A stretch of 64,000 nt of DNA from Arenibacter algicola (lineage in GTDB: Bacteria; Bacteroidota; Bacteroidia; Flavobacteriales; Flavobacteriaceae): the NCBI RefSeq assembly GCF_018860365.1, contig NZ_JAHKPO010000013.1, forward strand, positions 558,001-622,000, given 5' to 3'. Below the pieces are notes generated by a model. The model ran no database searches. It saw only the letters and a list, made by a program, of their open reading frames with translations, and was not told the DNA's origin. The translations under genes were made by a program, and so were the position numbers. Positions 45,622 to 54,173 of the stretch are shown here, piece by piece (positions within the stretch are counted from its first letter, which is position 1; each line of letters begins with the position of its first letter).

Positions 45622-47709
45622 ATGAAGAATTTAAAGTGTAAAAGTGGATTGTTCGTAATCTTCTTTCTAGCAGTATTTACGTGTTTCGCAAATGATCGGA
45701 ATGGTGCATTGGATGCTCATCCAATTGACCCGATCGTATTGGAAAATGATGCCCTAAAAGTTTCTGTCGATCCCAAAAGTGGATGTTTTACAGTGGTGGA
45801 AAAAAAATCAGGACAAGTGTGGGGTTCGGATCCTTGGGAAAATGCTGCAGGTCTGCTTACCTTGTCCGATGTCAAGGGTAAAAAACAGACTGTAAATCTT
45901 TCGAAATGCAAAAAGATTGAGGTTTCCAAAACAGACGCCGGAACGGTAACGATACAATTCCTTGATCCGGTCCTTGAAGATGGAACCATGGCCAAGGGTG
46001 TCCACATAGGGACTCAATTAAAACTCGATCAAAATACCGAGCATCTGAACGTGCTTATTACGGAGCATCAAGGGGGTAGCTTTAAGGTACTGGATTTGCG
46101 CTATCCTTCAAGACAGTTTAGTCTTAAGACGGACGAGGATAAGGGTGCGGCAGTAATTCCACAAAAACAAGGTGTTATTTGCCCGTCTTATATTTTCCCC
46201 ATGAATGGGGGGCGTTTTTGTAAGTGGGATGATGCTACTTATAACAATAAATCTGTAGGGTCCTTGGAATTGTTCAATAATGGTACCGGATTAACCATGC
46301 CTTGGTGGGGAACTTATAATGAAAAATCGGCCGTCGTAGGCATTTTAGAAGAGGACTCAAGACCTGATATGATGTATAATATCAATAATAATGGTCAGTA
46401 TCTATTTAATCCAAAAGGTGAGATGTCGCCTTATCAAAGAATTGTTTTTTTGGATCCTGTTTGGAAGTTGGACGGGGATGTTGGAAAAATGGCCATTAAC
46501 TACCATTTTATTCCTGGAGGGGACTATGTAGATATGGCCAAAATATATAAGAAGGAAGCTATTAAAAAGGGCTATTTTGTAACGCTTAAGGACAAGGCCA
46601 CTAGAAATCCGAATGTAAACAAATTACCAGGGGCCATTTATTTTGGCATTTATGGAGGATATCCGCATTATGTGAACATGCCGGGTATGGCGTTTACTTT
46701 TGATGAACTAAAGGAGATGATCAGAACCATTCATGAGGATTTAGGGGTCGATAAGGCTTTTATACATGCTTGGGGAACCTTTTCCAATTTTGTACCTCAC
46801 AACTTTCCTATTAGTGAAGAGTTAGGTGGACCGGCCAAATTGAAAGCAGCAGTAGATCTGGCAAAATCATATGGTTACTTGTATTCTTCCTATCATGCCT
46901 ATTCCCCTATGTTGGAAAACGATCCGGATTTTACAACAGATCTTATGCAAAGGGATGAGGAAGGAAAGCTTATGAACACTGGTAGCCGCTGGGCACGTGT
47001 AGATCCCAAATTTCAAAAATCCCTTGCCCAAAAAAATATTGAAAATGAAATCTCATATCTAGGCCTGGAAGCCGACATTACAGATATTACATTTGCCGCA
47101 TATCGCGAATCCGGGAAGGAGGGTAGATTGGAGCTGGCCAAATACATTGACAGTTTTAACTTGGTAAATGGTACCGAACACGGTCAGGAACAATGGATTC
47201 CCTATTTTGATATGTTCGAAGGAATGACCTATTTGGAAGATCGGCCCCTATCCGTAATTTCCCATCCCGCTCCCTTGTTCAATTTGGTGTATCATGAGGC
47301 CATTGCAAATTTTGGCAAGATCCAAGATCCGGACAACGAGGTTACCGCTAATGGTGATTTTAGGATAAAGGCCTTGCGGAGTATGCTATTTGGAAGGGGA
47401 ACTACCATATTTTTTGCTCCATATGAATTTGAAGGCATGAGGCCCATGATCAAAATGGCCCAAAAATTAGTGAGTCCGGTACATGAGGAAACTTTCTTTT
47501 CGGAGTTGCTAAAACATGAATATTTGAGTGCCGATTATAAAGTACAGCGAAGCCGCTTTTCATGTGGAACCGAAGTAGTGGCCAATTTGGGACCGGTGGC
47601 TCAAAAAATTGAAGGGGATATTAGCATCCCTGGTTATGGTTATCGAATCACTATGCAGGATGGAAGTGTAAAAAATGGTCACTTTGAAGTAAGCTTAATG
47701 GCTGACTAA
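45622..47709 (+). CDS. GH129 family glycoside hydrolase, probable 3,6-anhydro-D-galactosidase
   Basis: 695-residue secreted enzyme. Signal peptide ends FTCFAND. Beta-sandwich N-terminal half (VLENDALKVSVDPKSGCFTV), then a TIM-barrel with YFGIYGGYPHYVNMPG and GVDKAFIHAWG, and acidic candidates in ADITDITF (D485, D488) and the later FDMFEG. GH129 was first known for alpha-N-acetylgalactosaminidases; in Zobellia galactanivorans a GH129 removes 3,6-anhydro-D-galactose from kappa/iota-carrageenan ends. Its place directly after dauD supports that role. Likely periplasmic. I cannot prove the substrate from sequence alone. Confidence 0.85.
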   Translation: MKNLKCKSGLFVIFFLAVFTCFANDRNGALDAHPIDPIVLENDALKVSVDPKSGCFTVVEKKSGQVWGSDPWENAAGLLTLSDVKGKKQTVNLSKCKKIEVSKTDAGTVTIQFLDPVLEDGTMAKGVHIGTQLKLDQNTEHLNVLITEHQGGSFKVLDLRYPSRQFSLKTDEDKGAAVIPQKQGVICPSYIFPMNGGRFCKWDDATYNNKSVGSLELFNNGTGLTMPWWGTYNEKSAVVGILEEDSRPDMMYNINNNGQYLFNPKGEMSPYQRIVFLDPVWKLDGDVGKMAINYHFIPGGDYVDMAKIYKKEAIKKGYFVTLKDKATRNPNVNKLPGAIYFGIYGGYPHYVNMPGMAFTFDELKEMIRTIHEDLGVDKAFIHAWGTFSNFVPHNFPISEELGGPAKLKAAVDLAKSYGYLYSSYHAYSPMLENDPDFTTDLMQRDEEGKLMNTGSRWARVDPKFQKSLAQKNIENEISYLGLEADITDITFAAYRESGKEGRLELAKYIDSFNLVNGTEHGQEQWIPYFDMFEGMTYLEDRPLSVISHPAPLFNLVYHEAIANFGKIQDPDNEVTANGDFRIKALRSMLFGRGTTIFFAPYEFEGMRPMIKMAQKLVSPVHEETFFSELLKHEYLSADYKVQRSRFSCGTEVVANLGPVAQKIEGDISIPGYGYRITMQDGSVKNGHFEVSLMAD

Positions 47710-47761
47710 TTTTAATCGAGGACCAACTTGTTTATAATACAACAATAATAATAATAAGTAG

Positions 47762-48082
47762 ATGGAATACACTTTTAGCCACATTGGCATCCCCACTAAT
47801 GAAGAAAGAAACTGGGACGGGTTTTACGAACCCGGAAAGATTCACTATACAGAATTCGACAAAGATCAATACAAAATAGAATGGGTAAAGTTCGACAACG
47901 ACAGCCCTATGCCAGAAATGATGCAAACACTGCCTCATGTGGCCTATCTAGTTGATGACATGGAACAAGCCCTTAAGGGATGTGAAATTCTTGTGGAAAC
48001 ATTTTCTCCGGTAGAAGGAGTTCGAGTGGCTTTCATAGTCCACAAAGGATCTCCCGTAGAATTTATGGAAATATCCAAATAA
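47762..48082 (+). CDS. Small VOC/glyoxalase-like protein
   Basis: 106 residues, cytosolic. FSHIGIPT at the start and LPHVAYLVDDMEQALKGCEI in the middle resemble the beta-alpha-beta-beta-beta module of the vicinal oxygen chelate superfamily, ending with VEFMEISK (a possible metal-ligand glutamate in FME). Candidate metal ligands are H7, H66 and E103. Such small single-module proteins would dimerise. Function unknown; perhaps an epimerase or mutarotase-like step on an acid or sugar of the pathway. It is in the middle of the dau operon, between GH129 and the MFS permease. A short (AAT)n run precedes the ATG. Confidence 0.75.
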   Translation: MEYTFSHIGIPTNEERNWDGFYEPGKIHYTEFDKDQYKIEWVKFDNDSPMPEMMQTLPHVAYLVDDMEQALKGCEILVETFSPVEGVRVAFIVHKGSPVEFMEISK

Positions 48083-48154
48083 CCTTATATTAAACCTATT
48101 CAGGATCCATGACTAACTAATAAATCAAACTTTACTAGATAAACAACCCAGTAA

Positions 48155-49453
48155 ATGAAATATTCAAAAAGTGACAATCCCACAAAAAAGCGTTACAATA
48201 TATTAGCGCTGATTTTTGGTACTGTAGTAATTAACTATTTGGATAGAACGAACATATCGGTTGCGGCATCGGCTATGCGCGAATCTTTGGAAATAAGTAC
48301 CGTTCAAATGGGACTGGTGTTCTCCGCATTTGGCTGGACATATGTAGCACTACAAATTCCAGGTGGTATAATTGTTGACAAAATACGATTGAGGATATTA
48401 TATGCTTTAATGCTCTTTCTTTGGTCTGTTGCTACTTTATTGCAGGGTTTTGTAAATTCATTTGCCGTTCTTTTGGGTCTACGGGCGAGTATCGGGGTAT
48501 TCGAAGCTCCTTCTTATCCAGCTAACAATGCTATAGTTACCAAGTGGTTTCCTGAAGAAGAAAGGGCGTCGGCGATAGCCATTTATACTTCCGGTCAATT
48601 TATAGGTCTTGCTTTTTTGTTTCCCGTTTTAACCGCCGTACAGGATTGGGTTGGCTGGCGTGGTCTACTCATTGCCTCTGGTATTGTCGGCATAATCTGG
48701 GCCGTTGTTTGGTATGTTCTCTATCGAGACCCCGATAGGCACGGAAGCATTAATGCGGCCGAACTTTCATATATAGAAAAGGGCGGTGGGCTAGTAAAGT
48801 CTGCCAAAAAATCGACATCATTGGCAAAATTCAGTTGGTCTGATTTTGCCGAGGCGTTCAAGCATCGCAAATTATGGGGAGTTTATATCGGACAATTTTG
48901 TGTGGGTTCTGTGGCTATTTTCTTTCTCACCTGGTTTCCCACTTATTTGGTAGAGTACAGGGGGTTTGATTTCATTAAATCCGGTTTCCTGGCCTCCATT
49001 CCATTTCTAGCGGCATTTCTTGGGGTACTTTTATCAGGTTTTACTTCCGACTACCTTATAAAAAAAGGGTACTCCGTAGAGTTTTCAAGAAAAACGCCTG
49101 TTTTGATCGGTTTATTTTTATCGATCAGTATCGTCGGGGCAAATTATACGGATAGCACTTTTTTCATAATTTTATTCTTGACTATCGCCTTTTTTGGAAA
49201 CGGACTTGCCTCGATAACATGGGTGTTCGTTTCGTTGATTGCCCCTAAGAATTTGGTAGGCCTGATCGGTGGGGTCTTTAACTTAATGGGCGGATTGTCA
49301 GCGGTCATAGTGCCAGTGGTAATAGGTGCCTTGGTGGATAAGGACGATTTTAGTCCTGCACTTTTTTTTATTGGTGGCATCACGATAGTGGGCTTTCTAT
49401 CTTTTTTGCTAATAGTGGGTAAAATAAAAAGAATTGAACTAGATACCGCATAG
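48155..49453 (+). CDS. MFS transporter, anion:cation symporter family (DgoT/GudP-like)
   Basis: 432-residue inner-membrane permease with about 12 helices. It begins with the ACS-family signature NYLDRTNISVAASAMRE and has FSAFGWTYVALQIPGG, FEAPSYPANNAIVTKWF and a central cytosolic loop (SYIEKGGGLVKSAKKSTS). Members transport sugar acids such as galactonate and glucarate together with protons. The next gene is a galactonate dehydratase-like enzyme, so the pair may be a D-galactonate uptake and catabolism module (inference). Confidence 0.92.
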   Translation: MKYSKSDNPTKKRYNILALIFGTVVINYLDRTNISVAASAMRESLEISTVQMGLVFSAFGWTYVALQIPGGIIVDKIRLRILYALMLFLWSVATLLQGFVNSFAVLLGLRASIGVFEAPSYPANNAIVTKWFPEEERASAIAIYTSGQFIGLAFLFPVLTAVQDWVGWRGLLIASGIVGIIWAVVWYVLYRDPDRHGSINAAELSYIEKGGGLVKSAKKSTSLAKFSWSDFAEAFKHRKLWGVYIGQFCVGSVAIFFLTWFPTYLVEYRGFDFIKSGFLASIPFLAAFLGVLLSGFTSDYLIKKGYSVEFSRKTPVLIGLFLSISIVGANYTDSTFFIILFLTIAFFGNGLASITWVFVSLIAPKNLVGLIGGVFNLMGGLSAVIVPVVIGALVDKDDFSPALFFIGGITIVGFLSFLLIVGKIKRIELDTA

Positions 49454-49499
49454 GGGTCGGTAAAAAGACTTAGGGAATCTGAAAATAATAATTAAGAAG

Positions 49500-50657
49500 A
49501 TGAAAATAACCGATATTAAATCATTTCCAGTCAATATTGCCGAAAGGAGCCAACTGAACATAAAAATTGAGACCGATGAGGGCATTTATGGTTGGGGTGC
49601 CTCCGGAATTAGCGGTAGAGAGTTGGCTGTTATAGGTGCCATTGATCATTTTCGCCCACTTTTAATAGGAAAGGATCCGTTTAAAATCGGCGCAATATGG
49701 CAAGATTTGTACCGTGGTCAGTATTTTGAAGGTGGGAGGGTATTGACGGCCGCAATTTCCGCCATCGATATTGCCCTCTATGATATAAAGGGAAAGGCCT
49801 TGGGTGTACCGGTTTATGAACTTTTGGGTGGAAAACAACGGGACTATGTAGATTGTTTCGCTTCCTTACTTTTTCGTTCTAAGGAAGAATTAATAGAAAA
49901 GGCCAGGAACCTAATTAAGGAAGGATGGAATGTGCTAAGACTCGCTCCTGCCGAATATTTAGGTAAGTCTGAATCAATATTTGAACCACGGGAATCTATT
50001 GCAATTATTGCCCAATGGGTCACACAACTTCGAAAGGAAATTGGGGCATTACCAACTATTGGCATCGATTATCATCACCGTCTAACAGCTGCTGAGACTG
50101 TATCTTTCATAAACAGAATGCCCGTTGGAACACTTGATTTTATTGAAGAGCCAATAAGGGATGAGACACCTGAAGCCTATGAAAGCTTGCGCAAAATGAT
50201 ATCTGTACCTTTTGCCCTTGGCGAGGAATTCGCCAGTAAATGGCAATTTTTGCCTTATTTGGAAAGAGGAATCACACAATTTGCAAGAATCGATGTTTGT
50301 AATGTGGGAGGATTGACGGAGGCCATGAAAGTGGCTGCAATGGCCGAGGCCCATTATATTGATCTGATGCCACACAATCCGATCGGGCCCATTTGTACGG
50401 CGGCTTCTTTGCACCTTGCAGCCGCATCCCCGAATTTTGGGTGGATGGAGGAACTTCACACACCAGTGGAAAACCCTGGTTTTGATAATCCGAAGTATTA
50501 TCCTCAACAACCGGTACTGGAGGGGTCGCGCTATATTTTACCTTCAGGTCCGGGTCTTGGGGTAGAATTCAATGAAGAATTGGCATCTAAAGCAACTTTT
50601 AAAATTGTGGAACCCCCTCGATTAAAACGCAAAGACGGCTCCTTTACCAACTGGTAA
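49500..50657 (+). CDS. Galactonate dehydratase-like enolase-superfamily enzyme
   Basis: 385-residue enolase-superfamily sugar-acid dehydratase. Metal ligands D190, E216 and E242 and catalytic histidines H192 (IDYHHR) and H292 (MPHNPIGP) are present. All five fall at a constant +7 offset from the residues I recall for E. coli galactonate dehydratase DgoD (D183, H185, E209, E235, H285). The strand normally carrying K-x-K reads R147-L-A, consistent with a dehydratase using a histidine base. Expected product: 2-keto-3-deoxygalactonate, which DauC and DauD would finish. It lies 46 nt after the MFS permease. The exact sugar acid (galactonate or a relative) is uncertain. Confidence 0.82.
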   Translation: MKITDIKSFPVNIAERSQLNIKIETDEGIYGWGASGISGRELAVIGAIDHFRPLLIGKDPFKIGAIWQDLYRGQYFEGGRVLTAAISAIDIALYDIKGKALGVPVYELLGGKQRDYVDCFASLLFRSKEELIEKARNLIKEGWNVLRLAPAEYLGKSESIFEPRESIAIIAQWVTQLRKEIGALPTIGIDYHHRLTAAETVSFINRMPVGTLDFIEEPIRDETPEAYESLRKMISVPFALGEEFASKWQFLPYLERGITQFARIDVCNVGGLTEAMKVAAMAEAHYIDLMPHNPIGPICTAASLHLAAASPNFGWMEELHTPVENPGFDNPKYYPQQPVLEGSRYILPSGPGLGVEFNEELASKATFKIVEPPRLKRKDGSFTNW

Positions 50658-50745
50658 GGTTTTAAGGTATTTTAATTCTGTTCGAAAAGAGGATACCACA
50701 TAGAATATCCTAAAAATATATGTACTCAAACTTAAAAACTTAAAG

Positions 50746-52533
50746 ATGACTTGTTTCTGTTCCAATGGTGGGACGTATGCTAATAGATTAAAATATCAAC
50801 TCACCATATTCGTTTTCATAACTATTTTTATAACTTCCTCAACCTTGGTTTCACAAACAAAAAAACCAAATATTATTATCATGATGACCGATGATCAAGG
50901 TTATGGCGATATTGGTATGCATGGTAATCCATACCTGAAGACTCCCAACATGGAAGCCATTGCAAAAAAAGGTATTGAAATGATCAATTTCTTGGCGTAT
51001 CCCAACTGTTCTGCATCCCGAGCTGCACTTCTGACCGGAAGATACCCCTATCGCACTGGGGTCACCGCCGTTACGCAGGTCGACCACTTTATGAACAATT
51101 CGGAATTGACCATAGCAGAAATTCTCAAAGATAACGGCTATCGCACAGGAATATTTGGTAAATGGCATTTAGGCGACAATTTCCCAATGCGGCCCACCGA
51201 CCAAGGTTTTGAAGAGGCCCTTGTTCATAAAGGAGGAGGCATAGGCCAGGCTGCAGGACCTGCCGGTAACACTTATTTCGATCCCATACTTGAGCATAAC
51301 AACGTTTCAAAGAAATACAAGGGCTACTGTGATGATATCTTTACCGAGGCGGCCTTAGATTTTATGGCTCAAAAGGACGGAAAGCCCTTTTTTACCTATT
51401 TGGCTACCAACTTGCCACATTTTCCATTGCAGGTACCGGATGAGAGAGCCGAACCATATCGTAAGATTGGGTTGCACGAAGACAATGCGCTTACTTATGG
51501 CATGATTGACAATATCGACTATAACGTAGGTAGAGTACTAAATCTTATTAAAAGGCTTGGTATAGAAAAAAATACCATTGTGATATTTCTTTCGGATAAC
51601 GGCCCTAGGCATAGACGAACAAAAAATGATGTCTATCCCGGTCGTTGGGTTGCCAATCTTAGAGGTACAAAAACTAGTGTTTATGAAGCTGGAATACGTG
51701 TGCCCTTTTTTGTAAAATGGCCCAATGAATTTTCAATGGGCAAACAGCTTAAAACCATGGGTTCTGTTATAGATATTGCGCCAACACTTTTAGACATGGC
51801 CAAAATTCCAGAACCGGATAATATCGAGTTCGATGGCAAATCGCTTCTTCGTCTTTGGAAGGATAACGATATGGCTGTACTTCAAGATAGAGCATTTTTT
51901 ACTCAAATGCATTACGGCCCTACACCTTTTAAATATATGCATTTCGCAGTAAGAACGCAGAAATATAAATTGATCGGTCCCCATGATGACCCGCATAATA
52001 TTTCGTATCAGCCTAAAGATGAGGAATTGAAAAAAATTCTTGCCAATCTGGAGCTATATGATATTGAAATTGATCCGAGCGAACGTATTAATCTCGCCAC
52101 TGAGCGTCCAGAATTGGTAGAAGACCTATTGGAGCGATACGAAACTTGGTTCGATGAAGTAACCGAAGAACGCGATGCAAAAGGCATACAGCGTATCCAT
52201 TTGGGCAGTATGGATCAGCGAAATGTGAATTTGTCACGCTTCGATTGGGGCGGCCCAAGGGTAATTTCTGAAAACGAACTAGGACATTGGCGCGTAACAA
52301 CAACGGCCGGAACATATGAAATTAGCCTAGATTTGCCGCCATTGGCGACAGATGGTACCGCACATATTAAGTTTCTCAATGTTCATTTTGAACTTCCCAT
52401 TAAGAAAAATCAAGAGAGAGTCGTGTTTAAAAATGTTGTACTTCCCCAGGGAGATGGTAACTTTCACGCTTACCTGAAAACTGAAAGGCTAGCGACAGGT
52501 CCTCTCTTTGTTGATGTAAACCGGTTGGATTAA
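50746..52533 (+). CDS. S1-family sulfatase with C-S-A-S-R motif and C-terminal beta-domain
   Basis: 595-residue sulfatase. The N-terminal signal segment is long (LTIFVFITIFITSSTLVSQ after about 17 polar residues). Metal-site aspartates are in MTDDQGYGD. The maturation motif is C-S-A-S-R with C88, the C-x-A-x-R variant. GKWHLGDNFPMRPTDQGFEE and LSDNGPRHRRT are present. Beyond about residue 480 an extra beta-sandwich appears (HWRVTTTAGTYEISLDLPP, FNVHFELPI-like strands), as in the S1_19-type carrageenan sulfatases as I recall. Possibly active on the 4-sulfate of kappa/iota-carrageenan ends (inference). Confidence 0.9.
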   Translation: MTCFCSNGGTYANRLKYQLTIFVFITIFITSSTLVSQTKKPNIIIMMTDDQGYGDIGMHGNPYLKTPNMEAIAKKGIEMINFLAYPNCSASRAALLTGRYPYRTGVTAVTQVDHFMNNSELTIAEILKDNGYRTGIFGKWHLGDNFPMRPTDQGFEEALVHKGGGIGQAAGPAGNTYFDPILEHNNVSKKYKGYCDDIFTEAALDFMAQKDGKPFFTYLATNLPHFPLQVPDERAEPYRKIGLHEDNALTYGMIDNIDYNVGRVLNLIKRLGIEKNTIVIFLSDNGPRHRRTKNDVYPGRWVANLRGTKTSVYEAGIRVPFFVKWPNEFSMGKQLKTMGSVIDIAPTLLDMAKIPEPDNIEFDGKSLLRLWKDNDMAVLQDRAFFTQMHYGPTPFKYMHFAVRTQKYKLIGPHDDPHNISYQPKDEELKKILANLELYDIEIDPSERINLATERPELVEDLLERYETWFDEVTEERDAKGIQRIHLGSMDQRNVNLSRFDWGGPRVISENELGHWRVTTTAGTYEISLDLPPLATDGTAHIKFLNVHFELPIKKNQERVVFKNVVLPQGDGNFHAYLKTERLATGPLFVDVNRLD

Positions 52534-52622
52534 CGCTACAAGTATTCTATTTCTTGCTGGAGTTAATGGATTAGAACATTCCATTGAAATACTTCTATCT
52601 ATCCCATAAATAGGTGTATTGG

Positions 52623-52687
52623 GGTAAAATAATGCCAGCCTAAGGTAAATATCATTAATCCTTACACGCTTTATTTTGATTAATTTG
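52623..52687 (+). promoter_or_regulatory. Candidate AraC operator and promoter for the sulfatase-GH127 operon
   Basis: Half-sites GGTAAAAT (52623) and GGTAAATA (52644), 21 bp apart. TTAATTTG (52680-52687) starts 36 bp after the second half-site. This is the best-conserved of the four sites; AATGCCAG follows the first half-site. The start codon is 68 nt after the -7 box. Confidence 0.72.
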
Positions 52688-52755
52688 TCTGGGATAGATT
52701 TCTAAAATAGGGAATCTAAAGAAGTATAATGGCATTTGCTATAATCTTGGACAAT

Positions 52756-54150
52756 ATGAAATATCTTTTCGTACTTATTTGTATTATTTCATCACTGCAA
52801 TTTGGGGTGGCCCAGGAACGGCCGAATATAGTGTTGTTGTTTGCGGATGATGCCGGTTACGCCGATTTTGGTTTTCAGGGCAGTACCGTAATGAAAACCC
52901 CTAATTTGGATAAATTGGCTAAACAAGGTGTCCGATTTACCCAGGCTTATGTTACACACCCTACCTGTGGCCCTTCGAGAGCTGGGCTAATTACAGGAAA
53001 GTCACAATATAGATTTGGTTATGAAGAAAACAACGTTCCTGGTTTTATGAGCGCGGTATCGGCCGCTGATGGCGCAGAAATGGGCCTTCCGGTTGAAGAA
53101 GTTACAATGGCAGATTATTTAAAAAAACAGGGCTATGCCACAGCTTTCTACGGTAAATGGCATTTAGGTGGAGCTGATCGTTTTCATCCTTTGAAACGTG
53201 GTTTTGACGAATTTTATGGTTTCCGGGGAGGTGCTCGCGACTATTTCCCTTATGAATCCGAACCAAACGAGTCCCTTAATAAAATGGAGCGCGATTTTGG
53301 TCTTTTCGAGGAACATACTGGGTATTTGACCGATGTCTTGGCCGAGGAATCACTTAGTTTTATAGAAAGGAAAAGTAAGTCGAAAACACCATTCTTCGCT
53401 TTTCTTTCCTTCAATGCGGTCCACACGCCTATGGATGCCACGGAGGAGGATTTAAATCAATTCCCTGGCTTATCAGGTAATAGAAAAATAGTGGCGGCAA
53501 TGACCTTGGCTTTGGACCGGGCTGCCGGAAAAATAATGGATAAATTGTCTGAGTTGGGTATAGCGGAGAATACCATAGTGGTCTTTACCAATGATAATGG
53601 AGGACCTTCGGATAAGAATGGATCTGACAATAGCCCTTTAAGTGGCATAAAATCTACTCATTTGGAAGGGGGGATACGTGTCCCGTTTTTAATGAAGTGG
53701 CCTGGATATTTAAAACCCAATACCACCTATGACCAACCAATCAGCACCTTTGATCTTCTACCTACCTTTTATATGGCAGCTGGGGGCCCTGTTCAGGACT
53801 TAAAGGATATTGATGGTGTAGATATAGTTCCTTATGTAAATGGAAAGAAAACAGAACGCCCCCATGAGGTGCTTTTTTGGAAGCGGGATGCGCGAGCTGC
53901 CATGAGAAAAGGGGACTGGAAATTGGTGCGTTTCCCGGATCGTCCTGCCCAGCTTTTTTATCTTCCAGATGATGAAAAGGAATTAAATGATCTCTCGGCT
54001 TTCGAAACAGATAGGTTTAAGGAAATGTATAAAGAATTGTTCGCTTGGGAAGCCACGTTGGAACGTCCAAGGTGGCTGCTTAAAAAGAGTTATGAAAAGG
54101 CGGATATAGACCGTATGGATGCGTATTGGCCGAAAAAAAAATCTGAATAA
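52756..54150 (+). CDS. S1-family sulfatase (secreted)
   Basis: 464-residue sulfatase from the ATG at 52756, which opens directly into a clean signal peptide ([20 protein letters not shown]); an in-frame ATG at 52729 is an alternative. Metal-site aspartates are in FADDAGYAD. The maturation motif is C-G-P-S-R with C71. [21 protein letters not shown] and [12 protein letters not shown] are typical of exo-acting arylsulfatases. A close relative lies at 58011 (HP-x-[18 protein letters not shown] versus FYGFLGGGHDYFP), so the two are paralogues. First gene of the operon with GH127. Confidence 0.92.
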   Translation: MKYLFVLICIISSLQFGVAQERPNIVLLFADDAGYADFGFQGSTVMKTPNLDKLAKQGVRFTQAYVTHPTCGPSRAGLITGKSQYRFGYEENNVPGFMSAVSAADGAEMGLPVEEVTMADYLKKQGYATAFYGKWHLGGADRFHPLKRGFDEFYGFRGGARDYFPYESEPNESLNKMERDFGLFEEHTGYLTDVLAEESLSFIERKSKSKTPFFAFLSFNAVHTPMDATEEDLNQFPGLSGNRKIVAAMTLALDRAAGKIMDKLSELGIAENTIVVFTNDNGGPSDKNGSDNSPLSGIKSTHLEGGIRVPFLMKWPGYLKPNTTYDQPISTFDLLPTFYMAAGGPVQDLKDIDGVDIVPYVNGKKTERPHEVLFWKRDARAAMRKGDWKLVRFPDRPAQLFYLPDDEKELNDLSAFETDRFKEMYKELFAWEATLERPRWLLKKSYEKADIDRMDAYWPKKKSE

Positions 54151-54173
54151 AGAGAATAAAAAAAATAATAAAA

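Noticed and set aside
47740-47758. (AAT)n run before the VOC-like gene as a phase-variation tract
   Set aside because: Only four to five units and outside a recognised promoter spacer; a chance AT-rich leader is more likely.
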